Numbered from the stretch's first letter, positions 7,272 to 15,126 are shown. The stretch: DNA of 17,702 nucleotides from Neisseriales bacterium (GCA_008017145.1 SSGY01000199.1:1-17702), one strand, 5' to 3'. Numbers and translations: made by a program. The notes: generated by a model from the letters alone, not told the origin.

Positions 7272-8365
7272 TTGTTTTTAGATCTAAAATATCCGTTAGG
7301 TTTACTTTTATAATAAGTAAGTCCAATAGCAAAGACAATCAAAAGTACATGTACAGGCATTGTCCAAAATGCAGAATAAAGCTTATCATCATTAATCTGC
7401 GCGTTAACTGTCATAATAATATTTTGATAAACCCCGTAGATGATTGGTGGAAAGATAAACACCAAGCTTCCTTGTACACGCGAAGTTTGCATGCTAAGTG
7501 GAACGGCGATCAACCCCATCACGAAGGTCATGATCATAATCGAAACACGCCAGGAAAGTTCGCCGCGGTTATGTGCCTCATCATAGCGCTTAATCAAGTC
7601 AAGTGTGGAGTAGGATTGAGAATTTAGCTGGAGTTTATCGCGCTCAGGGTCATATGCTTGTTTTAAAGTTGCCGTAAAAGTTGCAAACTTCATAGTTAGG
7701 GTATTTGAGCTTTCGAAATTACTGAGTTGATTACGAGTGCCATTATATAAGGTAAGTCCGAGCATACCTTCATGGTTAGTTATACGACCCTCTGCTGCAT
7801 TGATATTGTAACTGGTATTGCTTTCGTCAGTATATTGCAAAAATAAACCATGAGCATAGCCGTTTTCAATAGAGTACTTTTCAATATAATAAACATCTTT
7901 GCTATCTCGAGATTCTTTAAATAAGCCTTGTGACAAAGCCATTGGTGCAGCTTGCTTGGTTAAGAAATTAGCATATTGATTTGATTGCCGCACAGCCCAT
8001 GGCGTAATAAGCATAGAGCATATTCCACATGTAATTGCCAGTGGTGCAACAAACCAAGCGGTCAAGCTTAACCATTTAAATGGTGAAATACCACTAGCTA
8101 ACCAAATCGCTAACTCATGATCTTTGGAATAGCGGTTCATGGTAATTACGATTGCTAAGAAAGTAGCAATATTTAAGATCATGGGAAAACTGGCTAGTGT
8201 TCCATAAAGCATGAAAGTAAATAGCGTGACTGTGGGGATATGCCCACTAGCTGCTTGATCTAATAGCTTAAATAATTCAGTAATGGGTAAGATTATAACC
8301 AATACAGTTAGAATGCGCGCTGCATTGGCGACTAATTCTTTATAAAAAACGTTTTTTAATAACAT
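7268..8365 (-). CDS. lptF: LPS export ABC transporter permease LptF
   Basis: LptF is the partner permease of LptG in the LptB2FG lipopolysaccharide exporter. The 365-residue protein has the same plan: membrane helices at about 12-32, 50-75 and 98-120, a periplasmic beta-jelly-roll (about 125-270), then three helices ending near residue 355. The LptB-contacting coupling helix is visible as HELAIWLASGISPFKW (83-98), with E84. The start is ATG 8365-8363; no good Shine-Dalgarno sequence is visible. It is divergent from pepA across 83 nt, an arrangement seen in many Proteobacteria. lptG follows with a 4-nt overlap. The remaining Lpt genes are not in the window. Confidence 0.94.
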   Translation of the reverse strand: MLLKNVFYKELVANAARILTVLVIILPITELFKLLDQAASGHIPTVTLFTFMLYGTLASFPMILNIATFLAIVITMNRYSKDHELAIWLASGISPFKWLSLTAWFVAPLAITCGICSMLITPWAVRQSNQYANFLTKQAAPMALSQGLFKESRDSKDVYYIEKYSIENGYAHGLFLQYTDESNTSYNINAAEGRITNHEGMLGLTLYNGTRNQLSNFESSNTLTMKFATFTATLKQAYDPERDKLQLNSQSYSTLDLIKRYDEAHNRGELSWRVSIMIMTFVMGLIAVPLSMQTSRVQGSLVFIFPPIIYGVYQNIIMTVNAQINDDKLYSAFWTMPVHVLLIVFAIGLTYYKSKPNGYFRSKNK

Positions 8366-8401
8366 AATAAGTGCTAGAATATTGTAATTCTCTGTATTTT
8401 A

Positions 8402-8424
8402 TCATAGCGAGCAACTCTCTATGA
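8402..8424. promoter_or_regulatory. Dyad symmetry between divergent lptF and pepA
   Basis: TCATAG (8402-8407) mirrors CTATGA (8419-8424), and GAG (8409-8411) mirrors CTC (8415-8417) around the 3-nt centre CAA; only the pair 8408/8418 fails. This 23-bp imperfect palindrome lies in the short divergent region, 25 nt before the pepA ATG. It could be an operator for either gene or a hairpin in the pepA leader. Confidence 0.45.
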
Positions 8425-8448
8425 CTTTTGTTTTATAAGGAATCTGTT

Positions 8449-9900
8449 ATGCAATTCAAATTTAAACATTCAACTATCAAATTTAACGCGAAACCAAAAG
8501 CTCAAAATGGTTTTAACGTTTTGTTTACTTTTGCAGAAAGTGCTGAAGAAAGTTTTCATGATCTCAATGGGAATTCGACTGAGCTTTTAATTGATAATTT
8601 AACTACTGCAGGCAGCTTGGTAGTTAATGGAGCTAATTTATTGGTAAGTCTTGGTAGCTCCGCTAAATATTCTCTAGCGGTACTGAGCAACGTTGCAACA
8701 GCATTGGCTAAATTTGTTGCAAGTCATAAAATAGCAACGATTAACGTTCACTTAAATCAGCTCCATACCGATAAAATTGAAATTGACCTAGAATCTGCAG
8801 CTGAAAAGTTTTTGGTGGATTTTGTTAATGGATTATATTATTTTGATGATTTTAAAACTAACAAATCTGAGCTGGAACTTAAAGCCATCAACCTGATATC
8901 TGAAGCGAAATTAAATAAATCGCTTAGTAATGCAGTCGCAATTTTGGAAGGGTATTTTATTGTTCGTGACTTAGCCAATAACCCATCGAATGTTGCAACT
9001 CCGACTTATTTAGGAGAGACCGCAAAAGATTTTGAGAAAATCAATAAACATGTTAGTGCTGAGATATTAGCTGAAAAAGAAATTAAAAAATTAGGAATGC
9101 ATGCTTTTTTAGGTGTTGCTAAAGGTTCAAAAGAAGAACCTCGCTTTATCAAATTAGAATATAGCGGTGCTAAAAAAGATCAAAAGCCAGTTGTTTTGGT
9201 AGGTAAGGGTATTACCTTTGACTCTGGTGGGATTTCTTTAAAACCCGGCGCTAATATGGATGATATGAAATATGATATGTGCGGTGCAGCTACTGTATTG
9301 GGTGTATTTGCTGCCGTTGCTAAATTAGAGTTAAAAGTTAATTTAGTTGTGTTGGTACCTACTTGTGAAAATATGCCTTCTTCTAAAGCGCAAAAACCAG
9401 GTGATATCGTTACTAGCATGGCTGGCAAAACTATTGAAATTTTAAACACAGATGCGGAAGGTCGTTTAATTTTATGTGACGCTCTGCATTATGCCAAACA
9501 ATTTAACCCTGAATGGGTAGTTGATGTTGCAACATTAACTGGTGCTTGTGTAATTGCTCTTGGGTCTGTTGCTAGTGGCTTATATGTTAACGATGAAGAG
9601 CTTTACTCTGCAATTCAAGATGCTTCAGTTCTTGCCAGCGACAAAGTTTGGCGGATGCCGTTATTTGATGAATATAATGCACTGATTAAAGGTAATCATG
9701 CGGATTTATTAAATATTGGTGGCTGGGGTGGTAAAGCCGGAAGTGTTACTGCGGCATGTTTTTTACAAGAATTTACTGATTATAAATGGGCGCATTTAGA
9801 TGTGGCGGGTACAGCTTCAACGTCCGAAGCTAAAGGTAGTACTGGACGCCCGTTTAAATTATTAGTAGAATTAGTTCGCTCTCATGCAAATAAGGTGTAA
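8449..9900 (+). CDS. pepA: Leucyl (cytosol) aminopeptidase PepA, M17 family
   Basis: PepA is a cytosolic hexameric metallo-aminopeptidase that removes N-terminal residues from peptides; in E. coli it also binds DNA. The 483-residue protein has the variable N-terminal domain (about 1-165) and the M17 catalytic domain. The motifs VGKGITFDSGG (251-261), MKYDMCGAA (273-281) and NTDAEGRL (333-340, the family signature) contain the two-metal ligands and the catalytic Lys (K253) and Arg (R339). The ATG at 8449 is chosen because AAGGA at 8437-8441 is an ideal ribosome site; the TTG at 8428 would place that site inside the coding region. It is divergent from lptF and followed 1 nt later by a small lipoprotein gene. 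Confidence 0.96.
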   Translation: MQFKFKHSTIKFNAKPKAQNGFNVLFTFAESAEESFHDLNGNSTELLIDNLTTAGSLVVNGANLLVSLGSSAKYSLAVLSNVATALAKFVASHKIATINVHLNQLHTDKIEIDLESAAEKFLVDFVNGLYYFDDFKTNKSELELKAINLISEAKLNKSLSNAVAILEGYFIVRDLANNPSNVATPTYLGETAKDFEKINKHVSAEILAEKEIKKLGMHAFLGVAKGSKEEPRFIKLEYSGAKKDQKPVVLVGKGITFDSGGISLKPGANMDDMKYDMCGAATVLGVFAAVAKLELKVNLVVLVPTCENMPSSKAQKPGDIVTSMAGKTIEILNTDAEGRLILCDALHYAKQFNPEWVVDVATLTGACVIALGSVASGLYVNDEELYSAIQDASVLASDKVWRMPLFDEYNALIKGNHADLLNIGGWGGKAGSVTAACFLQEFTDYKWAHLDVAGTASTSEAKGSTGRPFKLLVELVRSHANKV

Positions 9901-9901
9901 T

Positions 9902-10051
9902 ATGAGAACATATTTATTACTCAGCGTGATTAGTGTAGGCTTATTTGCTTGTGCTAATTCTGGCGATACGGTTTTTGGGCAAGAAGTACCTGATGAGCAA
10001 AATATACCACTCAATCAGCAGATGCCACCCAACGACCCTAACATCCAATAA
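9902..10051 (+). CDS. Small lipoprotein encoded behind pepA (49 aa)
   Basis: This short ORF starts at ATG 9902, 1 nt after the pepA stop, with AAGGTG just upstream as a ribosome site. The 49-residue product begins MRTYLLLSVISVGLFACANS: a basic start, a hydrophobic core and the lipobox LFAC, giving a mature protein lipidated at Cys17 with only 33 residues. Ala after the Cys favours sorting to the outer membrane by the usual rule. The tail is rich in Pro, Asn, Gln and Asp (for example QQMPPNDPN), with no recognisable domain. Tight coupling to pepA argues for a real gene. It resembles in form the tiny lipoproteins that follow housekeeping genes elsewhere; no family is recognised. Confidence 0.75.
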   Translation: MRTYLLLSVISVGLFACANSGDTVFGQEVPDEQNIPLNQQMPPNDPNIQ

Positions 10052-10090
10052 ATAATTACTTATTCACCTACCTTACAAAAAACTGAAATA

Positions 10091-10138
10091 CAGCAAGTGC
10101 GTACGTAGTACTAATCTTGCTGGCAAAGTTAGTAACTT
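10091..10138. other. Two tandem hairpins before the hfq promoter
   Basis: CAGCAAG (10091-10097) pairs perfectly with CTTGCTG (10116-10122); a nested GTAC/GTAC stem (10101-10104, 10108-10111) sits in its loop. A second hairpin, AAGTT/AACTT with loop AGT, occupies 10126-10138. There is no T-run, so this is not a standard intrinsic terminator. It may protect the 3' end of pepA/lipoprotein mRNA. Confidence 0.4.
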
Positions 10139-10166
10139 GGAGAGTGCGAATAAGATATGATATAAT
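10137..10166 (+). promoter_or_regulatory. Promoter for the hfq-hflXKC operon
   Basis: TTGGAG (10137-10142) and a consensus TATAAT (10161-10166) are separated by 18 bp, predicting transcription from about 10173 and a leader of about 105 nt before hfq. The leader can fold CCGTAC (10185-10190) with GTGCGG (10202-10207), or alternatively GAGG (10178-10181) with CCTC (10190-10193). Confidence 0.6.
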
Positions 10167-10278
10167 CAAGCTTGATTGAGGCAGCCGTACCTCTTATTAG
10201 TGTGCGGTGTTTAAAATTTAGTCGAATAATAAAGAGTGCGCTAGTTACCTTTAAGACGAAATAATTCTGGAGAACATA

Positions 10279-10524
10279 ATGTCTAAACTTATTAATTTAC
10301 AAGATCCATATCTTAACGGTTTACGTAAAGAACAGATTCGGGTTTCAATTTACTTGATTAATGGTATCAAACTATCGGGAATTGTAGCTTCTTTTGATCA
10401 ATATGTTGTGGTGTTGCGTGATGGAGAAAGTACTGTCAGCCAGCTTATCTATAAACATGCAATTTCAACAATAGTTCCATCACGTCCATTTAGCAATAAT
10501 TTTGATACCGAAGTTGCTAAGTAA
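10279..10524 (+). CDS. hfq: RNA chaperone Hfq
   Basis: Hfq is the hexameric Sm-like RNA chaperone that pairs small RNAs with mRNAs. The 81-residue protein shows [13 protein letters not shown], then Sm1 [25 protein letters not shown] and Sm2 with YKHAIST (58-64) followed by IVPSRPF. The residues for proximal uridine binding (Gln8, Lys59, His60) and distal binding (Tyr25, Gly29, Lys31) are present. Two differences from E. coli Hfq stand out: three extra residues in the loop between strands 3 and 4 (RDGESTVSQ where E. coli has KNTVSQ), and a rim patch reading RKEQ rather than RRER. The C-terminal tail is short. The ribosome site is GGAG before ATG 10279. hflX follows at once. Confidence 0.97.
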   Translation: MSKLINLQDPYLNGLRKEQIRVSIYLINGIKLSGIVASFDQYVVVLRDGESTVSQLIYKHAISTIVPSRPFSNNFDTEVAK

Positions 10525-10527
10525 TTG

Positions 10528-11673
10528 ATGCAAAATCCCCAAAAGAATTTGGTATTACTTATCGCGGTTAATCTTAATCGCAACAGTGAGTTTGATGAAG
10601 ATGTTGCTGAGGGCATAGCTTTAACTGAATCCGCTGGATTTTATGTCGCACAGGTCTTGATGACTAACCGTCCTAAAGTAGATCCAAGTTTTTTTGTTGG
10701 AAGCGGTAAATTAGACGAGATTAAAACGCTTTGTGAAACACTCAAACCAATTGCGGTAATTTTTAACCATAATATTAGCCCAGTTCAAGAACGTAATCTG
10801 GATCGTGAGCTAAAAATTCGAATTATTGATCGAACTCAGCTGATTTTGGATATTTTTGCCAAGCGGGTTACAACGAATGAAGGTATCTTGCAAATTGAGC
10901 TAGCCCAGCAGTCGTATATTGCCACACGACTAGTTAGGCGTTGGACACATCTTGAGCGTCAACGCGGTGGGATTGGCTTACGCAGTGGTTCTGGTGAGAA
11001 GCAAATTGAGCTAGACAAACGCGCTATTTCAGACAAAGTTACTTTATTAAAAAAACGTTTGGCGGTAGTTGTTAAACAGCGTGACACACAACGTAAAGCA
11101 CGTTTAAAAAGTGGGTTACCTACGCTTTCGATTGTTGGTTATACCAATGCTGGTAAATCAACTTTATTTAATGCGTTAACTAAAGCAAAGGTTTATGCTG
11201 AAAATCGCTTATTTGCAACGCTACAGACTACTTCACGGCATTTGTTTATCGATGAAACTAATGAAGTGGTTTTATCTGATACAGTTGGCTTTATTCGTGA
11301 TTTACCGCATAAGCTGGTCGCTGCATTTCGTGCAACACTTGAAGAAACAGTCTATGCGCAATTACTTTTGCATGTGGTGGATGTATCTCATGCTTCGAGA
11401 ATAAGACAGATGGAAGATGTAAATAGTGTTTTATCTGAGATTGATGCCGATACTATTCCTCAACTAGTGGTGTATAACAAAATTGATCTATCTGAAAATG
11501 TAGAGCCGCATATTAAGTATAGCGATGAACATGAACCGCTGGAAGTATTTGTTTCAGCCGGACAGAATCAAGGTTTGGATTTACTTCGACTGGCAATAAC
11601 TGAAAAATTGGAATGGATTAAAAAGAATAACAATCAGCAACAGGATTTAGTATATGAGCCATGGAAAAACTGA
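10528..11673 (+). CDS. hflX: Ribosome-associated GTPase HflX
   Basis: HflX is a GTPase that binds the 50S subunit and splits or rescues stalled ribosomes, especially under heat stress. Counted from ATG 10528 it is 381 residues; a TTG one codon earlier is less likely. The N-terminal HflX domain includes FFVGSGKLDEI and the RGGIGLRSGSGEKQIELDKR segment (146-165), where most homologues read GPGETQLE. The G domain shows GYTNAGKST (204-212), LFATLQTTSR (G2, 228-237), DTVGFIRDLPH (251-261) and NKID (317-320). There is no spacer after hfq and no strong Shine-Dalgarno sequence, so translation is probably coupled. Its last 20 nt overlap hflK. Confidence 0.95.
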   Translation: MQNPQKNLVLLIAVNLNRNSEFDEDVAEGIALTESAGFYVAQVLMTNRPKVDPSFFVGSGKLDEIKTLCETLKPIAVIFNHNISPVQERNLDRELKIRIIDRTQLILDIFAKRVTTNEGILQIELAQQSYIATRLVRRWTHLERQRGGIGLRSGSGEKQIELDKRAISDKVTLLKKRLAVVVKQRDTQRKARLKSGLPTLSIVGYTNAGKSTLFNALTKAKVYAENRLFATLQTTSRHLFIDETNEVVLSDTVGFIRDLPHKLVAAFRATLEETVYAQLLLHVVDVSHASRIRQMEDVNSVLSEIDADTIPQLVVYNKIDLSENVEPHIKYSDEHEPLEVFVSAGQNQGLDLLRLAITEKLEWIKKNNNQQQDLVYEPWKN

Positions 11674-12685
11674 GTCAGCCGTAGATCGTCTGAATCGGAA
11701 ATTGGCAAAATTAATGGGGAAAAAAGATCCCAATAGCCCAATTAAAACACCTTCAATTCCCAGCAATAATAAATTTACTGTAATTATTATCACCATGCTT
11801 TTAGTACTTTGGGGTTTGACTGGTGTTTATTATGTTCCAAACCAAAGCTATGGAATAATACTGACTAATGGCAAGATTAATCAAGTTATAAACGGAATGG
11901 ATATTGGCGTGACTTTTCCATTTCCATTTAGTGATATTGTTAACCTTGATTCTTCTGAAAATACATTGAATCTAGCATCATCATCTAATGAGTCGGGAAT
12001 TTTGGCGGCTACTGAAGATGGTAGTATATTAAATCTAAATGCTAATTTATCATTTACAATTTCAGACCCACAAAAATATTATTTAAATTATTATCAAGAG
12101 AATAGCGATCTCAATCAAAAAATTAACTGGTTGATGGCGGCTATTGTTCAAGATTACTTCATCCATCGCCAGAGCCAAAAATTAATGCAAAGTAGCAGCA
12201 TAGTTACCGCAAATGAAATTCGCAATTTAAGTATGATAGTCTTGCGTAATTATGGTTTACAAATTAACACCTTTAATATTAAGTCACTGCAAAATATATC
12301 GCAAGCTAAAGTTTCTTTACCTAAAAAAAGTAACGATATGACACCAGCTAAACAAATTATGACAGAGGCAGCACAATATCAAGCTCAAAAACTATCACAG
12401 ACTGAATCAATGGTTGCGCAATTTAATAACTTACTTCCTCAGTATCAAGCGAATAAAACCGCTATCGTCGAATTGATGTATTATAAAATGTTAAGTCAAG
12501 TTAACGCAAAATCATTAACGGCAGAGAGTTTCCAATTGCTTAAATTAAGTGAATCGCAATTTTTGCAAATAGAAAGTAATCCTAGCGGAGTTTACTCTGT
12601 GACGAGTAGTAAATCAAGTACCAATGATGATGTGCGGTCGGTCGATCGCAGCGTTGATCGTCAACGTGAATTTAAGGATCGTTAA
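11654..12685 (+). CDS. hflK: FtsH-modulator membrane protein HflK
   Basis: HflK forms with HflC a large membrane-anchored cage around the FtsH protease and controls its access to substrates. The 343-residue protein has a cytoplasmic N-terminus, one membrane helix (about 42-60) and a periplasmic SPFH/band-7 domain starting YVPNQSYGIILTNGKI, then a helical region (MTEAAQYQAQKLSQTESM) and LLPQYQANK, which aligns with the corresponding part of E. coli HflK. It is about 75 residues shorter than E. coli HflK, and the usual Gly/Asn-rich N-terminus is absent. The ATG at 11654 has AGGA at 11642-11645 and overlaps hflX by 20 nt. The C-terminal end is a charged Asp/Arg-rich tail. Identity rests partly on the operon. 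Confidence 0.88.
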   Translation: MSHGKTESAVDRLNRKLAKLMGKKDPNSPIKTPSIPSNNKFTVIIITMLLVLWGLTGVYYVPNQSYGIILTNGKINQVINGMDIGVTFPFPFSDIVNLDSSENTLNLASSSNESGILAATEDGSILNLNANLSFTISDPQKYYLNYYQENSDLNQKINWLMAAIVQDYFIHRQSQKLMQSSSIVTANEIRNLSMIVLRNYGLQINTFNIKSLQNISQAKVSLPKKSNDMTPAKQIMTEAAQYQAQKLSQTESMVAQFNNLLPQYQANKTAIVELMYYKMLSQVNAKSLTAESFQLLKLSESQFLQIESNPSGVYSVTSSKSSTNDDVRSVDRSVDRQREFKDR

Positions 12686-12690
12686 GACTT

Positions 12691-13413
12691 ATGCGTAATT
12701 ACTTAATCATCTTATTAGCTGTTCTTTTTGCTGCATCAAGTGGGTTTTTTGTTGTGGATCAACGTGAGGTTGGTATAGTAAAGCAAAATTCAAAACAGCT
12801 ACAAATTTATGCACCAGGTTTACATTGGAAGATTCCATTCTGGGGTGAGTTAACTTTTATTTATACCAACTTACGCAGCTCTTATTTAGCGTCATCGCAA
12901 TTATTGCATACTGCCACAGGTCAGGCATTTTCAACAAATGTGGTTGTGAATTGGCAAGTAGTTAAACCTGAAGTCTATTTTGTTTACCTTAATGCAAATG
13001 GCGTAAAAAATCTCGATGTACAAATAGTCAGTGTAGTTAGCAATAGGTTACTTAATTTGGCAAACAAATCATCTTCTTTAAGTGATTTTGAAGAGCGGGT
13101 AAATTCACAACTTAAAAATATTCCAGAGTCGGAATTAGGTATCAATTTTGTTAATGTTGGTCTAGCGATGGTTAATCCAGTAATAGAAAGTGCAGTTCCG
13201 GTAGGTGATTTAAAAACAATGTCGTCAGAAAGTGCGTTTAGTTTAGCGCAACAAATTAAGCAGCAAGCAGATAAAAATCAGCAACAAATTCAAGAGAAAC
13301 TACGTGAAAAAAATAGTAAGTTTTATGATTATTTTATGAAAATTTACAACTTAAGCAATGATGCGGAATCTAGGTCAGAGATTCCACCATTAAATGAACT
13401 GTATACCAATTAA
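12691..13413 (+). CDS. hflC: HflC-like SPFH membrane protein, unusually short
   Basis: HflC is the second subunit of the HflKC cage. This protein has only 240 residues, against 334 in E. coli. An N-terminal signal anchor (residues 4-22) leads into the SPFH start VVDQREVGIVKQN and the conserved APGLHWKIPFWG. The band-7 core continues to about residue 185, then a short Gln/Lys-rich coiled coil (QQIKQQADKNQQQIQEKLRE) and FYDYFMKIYNL, which resembles the DFYAFIRSLRAYE region of longer homologues. The terminal 'hat' segment of HflC is missing. The stop is natural and pgi follows 23 nt later, so there is no sign of a broken gene. It begins 5 nt after hflK. Confidence 0.85.
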   Translation: MRNYLIILLAVLFAASSGFFVVDQREVGIVKQNSKQLQIYAPGLHWKIPFWGELTFIYTNLRSSYLASSQLLHTATGQAFSTNVVVNWQVVKPEVYFVYLNANGVKNLDVQIVSVVSNRLLNLANKSSSLSDFEERVNSQLKNIPESELGINFVNVGLAMVNPVIESAVPVGDLKTMSSESAFSLAQQIKQQADKNQQQIQEKLREKNSKFYDYFMKIYNLSNDAESRSEIPPLNELYTN

Positions 13414-13436
13414 ACTAATTTCATGGGAGATTTATT

Positions 13437-15089
13437 ATGCCTTCTTCTTGTGCAATAGATGCGTTAAAAGCTCATTATCAACGATTATCTCAGCTAAACT
13501 TATTGGATTTGTTTAAACAAAATCCGCAACGTGCAAAAGATTTCACCCTAGAACTAGATGGGGTTTACTTTGATTTTTCCAAGAACAATATTAATGAACA
13601 AACCTTGGATCTTTTACTGGATTTTGCCAAACAGCAAAATTTAACGACTAAGATTCAAGCAATGTTTAATGGCGAAAAAATTAACAATACTGAAAATCGT
13701 GCTGTTTTACACACTGCGCTACGCAGTAATAAAGAATCTATTTTGGTAGATGGACATAATGTTATGCCTGAAATCAAAGCGGTACGCGCACAGATGGCTG
13801 AATTTTGCCGCAAAATTCATAGCGGAGAGCATTTAGGTTATACTGGCAAGAAAATAACTACTATTGTTAATATTGGGATTGGTGGCTCTGATTTAGGCCC
13901 TGTGTTAATTTGTCAGGCACTAAAACCATATCGAGTAAGTGGAATGAATATTCATTTTATTTCTAGCGTTGATGGTTATATGTTAAACGATATATTAGCA
14001 GACATAGATCCCGAAACAACCTTGTTTGTAGTTGCCTCAAAAACATTTACTACTCAAGAGACAATGACCAATGCACACAGTACGCGTAACTGGTTCTTAG
14101 ATAAAACCACAAATAATACCGCTGCGATTGCAAAGCATTTTATAGCATTATCCACTAACACTGCAGCTGTGCAAGCTTTTGGAATTGCGCCAGAAAATAT
14201 GTTTGCTTTTTGGGATTTTGTTGGTGGGCGCTATAGCTCATGGTCGGCAATTGGTTTAAGTATTGCACTATATATTGGTTATAGTAATTTTGATCAGTTT
14301 CTTGGTGGCGCACGTGCTATGGATGAACATTTTAGTCAAACAGCCGATTTACGCCAAAATCTACCAGTAATACTAGGATTAATCGGAGTTTGGTATAATA
14401 ATTTTTACGATTATCACAGCCTAATTATTTCTCCATATAATACGCGTTTAACCCGTTTTCCTGCTTATATTCAACAACTAGAGATGGAAAGCAATGGTAA
14501 ATCAGTAAATAAAGCCGGAGACCCCCTAAATTATGCTACTTGTCCGGTAGTGTGGGGCGATAGCGGAATTAATGGTCAACATGCGTATTATCAGTTACTT
14601 CATCAGGGAACTCAGATTGTTCCGATGGATATCATTGTTGCAACTTCAGATAAATTTAGCAATCAAGAACATAATGACATATTATGGTCAAATGCGATAG
14701 CTCAAGCCGAGGCGTTTATGGCTGGTAAATCTTATGAAACAGCAAAATCTGAGCTACTAGCGCAAGGTATGTCACAAGATTTGGCCAGTGAGATAGCGAA
14801 GCATAAAGTATTTCCGGGGAATCGCCCAAGCAATATGCTTGTATTGCCGGAAATAAATCCGCATTATTTAGGAATGTTAATTGCATTGTATGAGCACAAA
14901 GTTTTTGTACAAGGTGTAATCTGGGATATTAATACTTTTGATCAAATGGGCGTTGAGCTAGGTAAAGCATTAGCTAAGAAAGTTTTACAAGACATTGAAA
15001 GCAGTCAGATTTCGGAACATGATGGTTCAACTGTGGCAATAATTCAACATTATTTACAGCAAAGTACCCAAAATAAGCAAAAAAGTTAA
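13437..15089 (+). CDS. pgi: Glucose-6-phosphate isomerase
   Basis: Pgi interconverts glucose-6-phosphate and fructose-6-phosphate in glycolysis and gluconeogenesis. The 550-residue length matches E. coli Pgi (549). The sugar-isomerase domains show IGIGGSDLGP (146-155), FVGGRYSSWSAIG (261-273, signature 1) and GVIWDINTFDQMGVELGK (493-510, signature 2). By alignment the catalytic residues are Glu351 (MESNGK), His382 (NGQHAYYQ) and Lys510, each four positions before the E. coli equivalents, so the enzyme looks intact. GGGAGA before ATG 13437 is a good ribosome site. It follows hflC closely and may be read through from the hfq operon, an unusual neighbour for hflKC. No terminator is seen after it; the next promoter starts 7 nt later. 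Confidence 0.98.
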   Translation: MPSSCAIDALKAHYQRLSQLNLLDLFKQNPQRAKDFTLELDGVYFDFSKNNINEQTLDLLLDFAKQQNLTTKIQAMFNGEKINNTENRAVLHTALRSNKESILVDGHNVMPEIKAVRAQMAEFCRKIHSGEHLGYTGKKITTIVNIGIGGSDLGPVLICQALKPYRVSGMNIHFISSVDGYMLNDILADIDPETTLFVVASKTFTTQETMTNAHSTRNWFLDKTTNNTAAIAKHFIALSTNTAAVQAFGIAPENMFAFWDFVGGRYSSWSAIGLSIALYIGYSNFDQFLGGARAMDEHFSQTADLRQNLPVILGLIGVWYNNFYDYHSLIISPYNTRLTRFPAYIQQLEMESNGKSVNKAGDPLNYATCPVVWGDSGINGQHAYYQLLHQGTQIVPMDIIVATSDKFSNQEHNDILWSNAIAQAEAFMAGKSYETAKSELLAQGMSQDLASEIAKHKVFPGNRPSNMLVLPEINPHYLGMLIALYEHKVFVQGVIWDINTFDQMGVELGKALAKKVLQDIESSQISEHDGSTVAIIQHYLQQSTQNKQKS

Positions 15090-15096
15090 CTAATAT

Positions 15097-15126
15097 TTGG
15101 CTTCATTGAAGGTTTTAGCGTATAAT
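15097..15126 (+). promoter_or_regulatory. Promoter for the beta-barrel protein gene
   Basis: TTGGCT (15097-15102), an 18-bp spacer and a consensus TATAAT (15121-15126) predict transcription from about 15133, only 18 nt before the ATG at 15151. This is the main reason for rejecting the in-frame TTG at 15097 as a start. Confidence 0.65.

Noticed and set aside
7349..7627. Plus-strand ORF inside lptF
   Set aside because: Cys/His-containing residues looked like a metal site at first, but it is the antisense of conserved LptF coding sequence and has no ribosome site.
8428..8448. TTG start for pepA seven codons upstream of the ATG
   Set aside because: The Shine-Dalgarno AAGGA at 8437-8441 would lie inside the coding region; ATG 8449 has ideal spacing.
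10141..10278. Possible tRNA or small RNA gene before hfq
   Set aside because: The hairpins do not form a cloverleaf and no T-arm or acceptor stem is visible; a structured leader explains the region better.
10525..10527. TTG as the hflX start codon
   Set aside because: The next codon is ATG; a one-residue extension with a weaker start codon is less likely.
11195..11404. Plus-strand 69-codon ORF inside hflX
   Set aside because: It lies in another frame of the conserved G domain; its aromatic-rich product is typical of a frame shadow.
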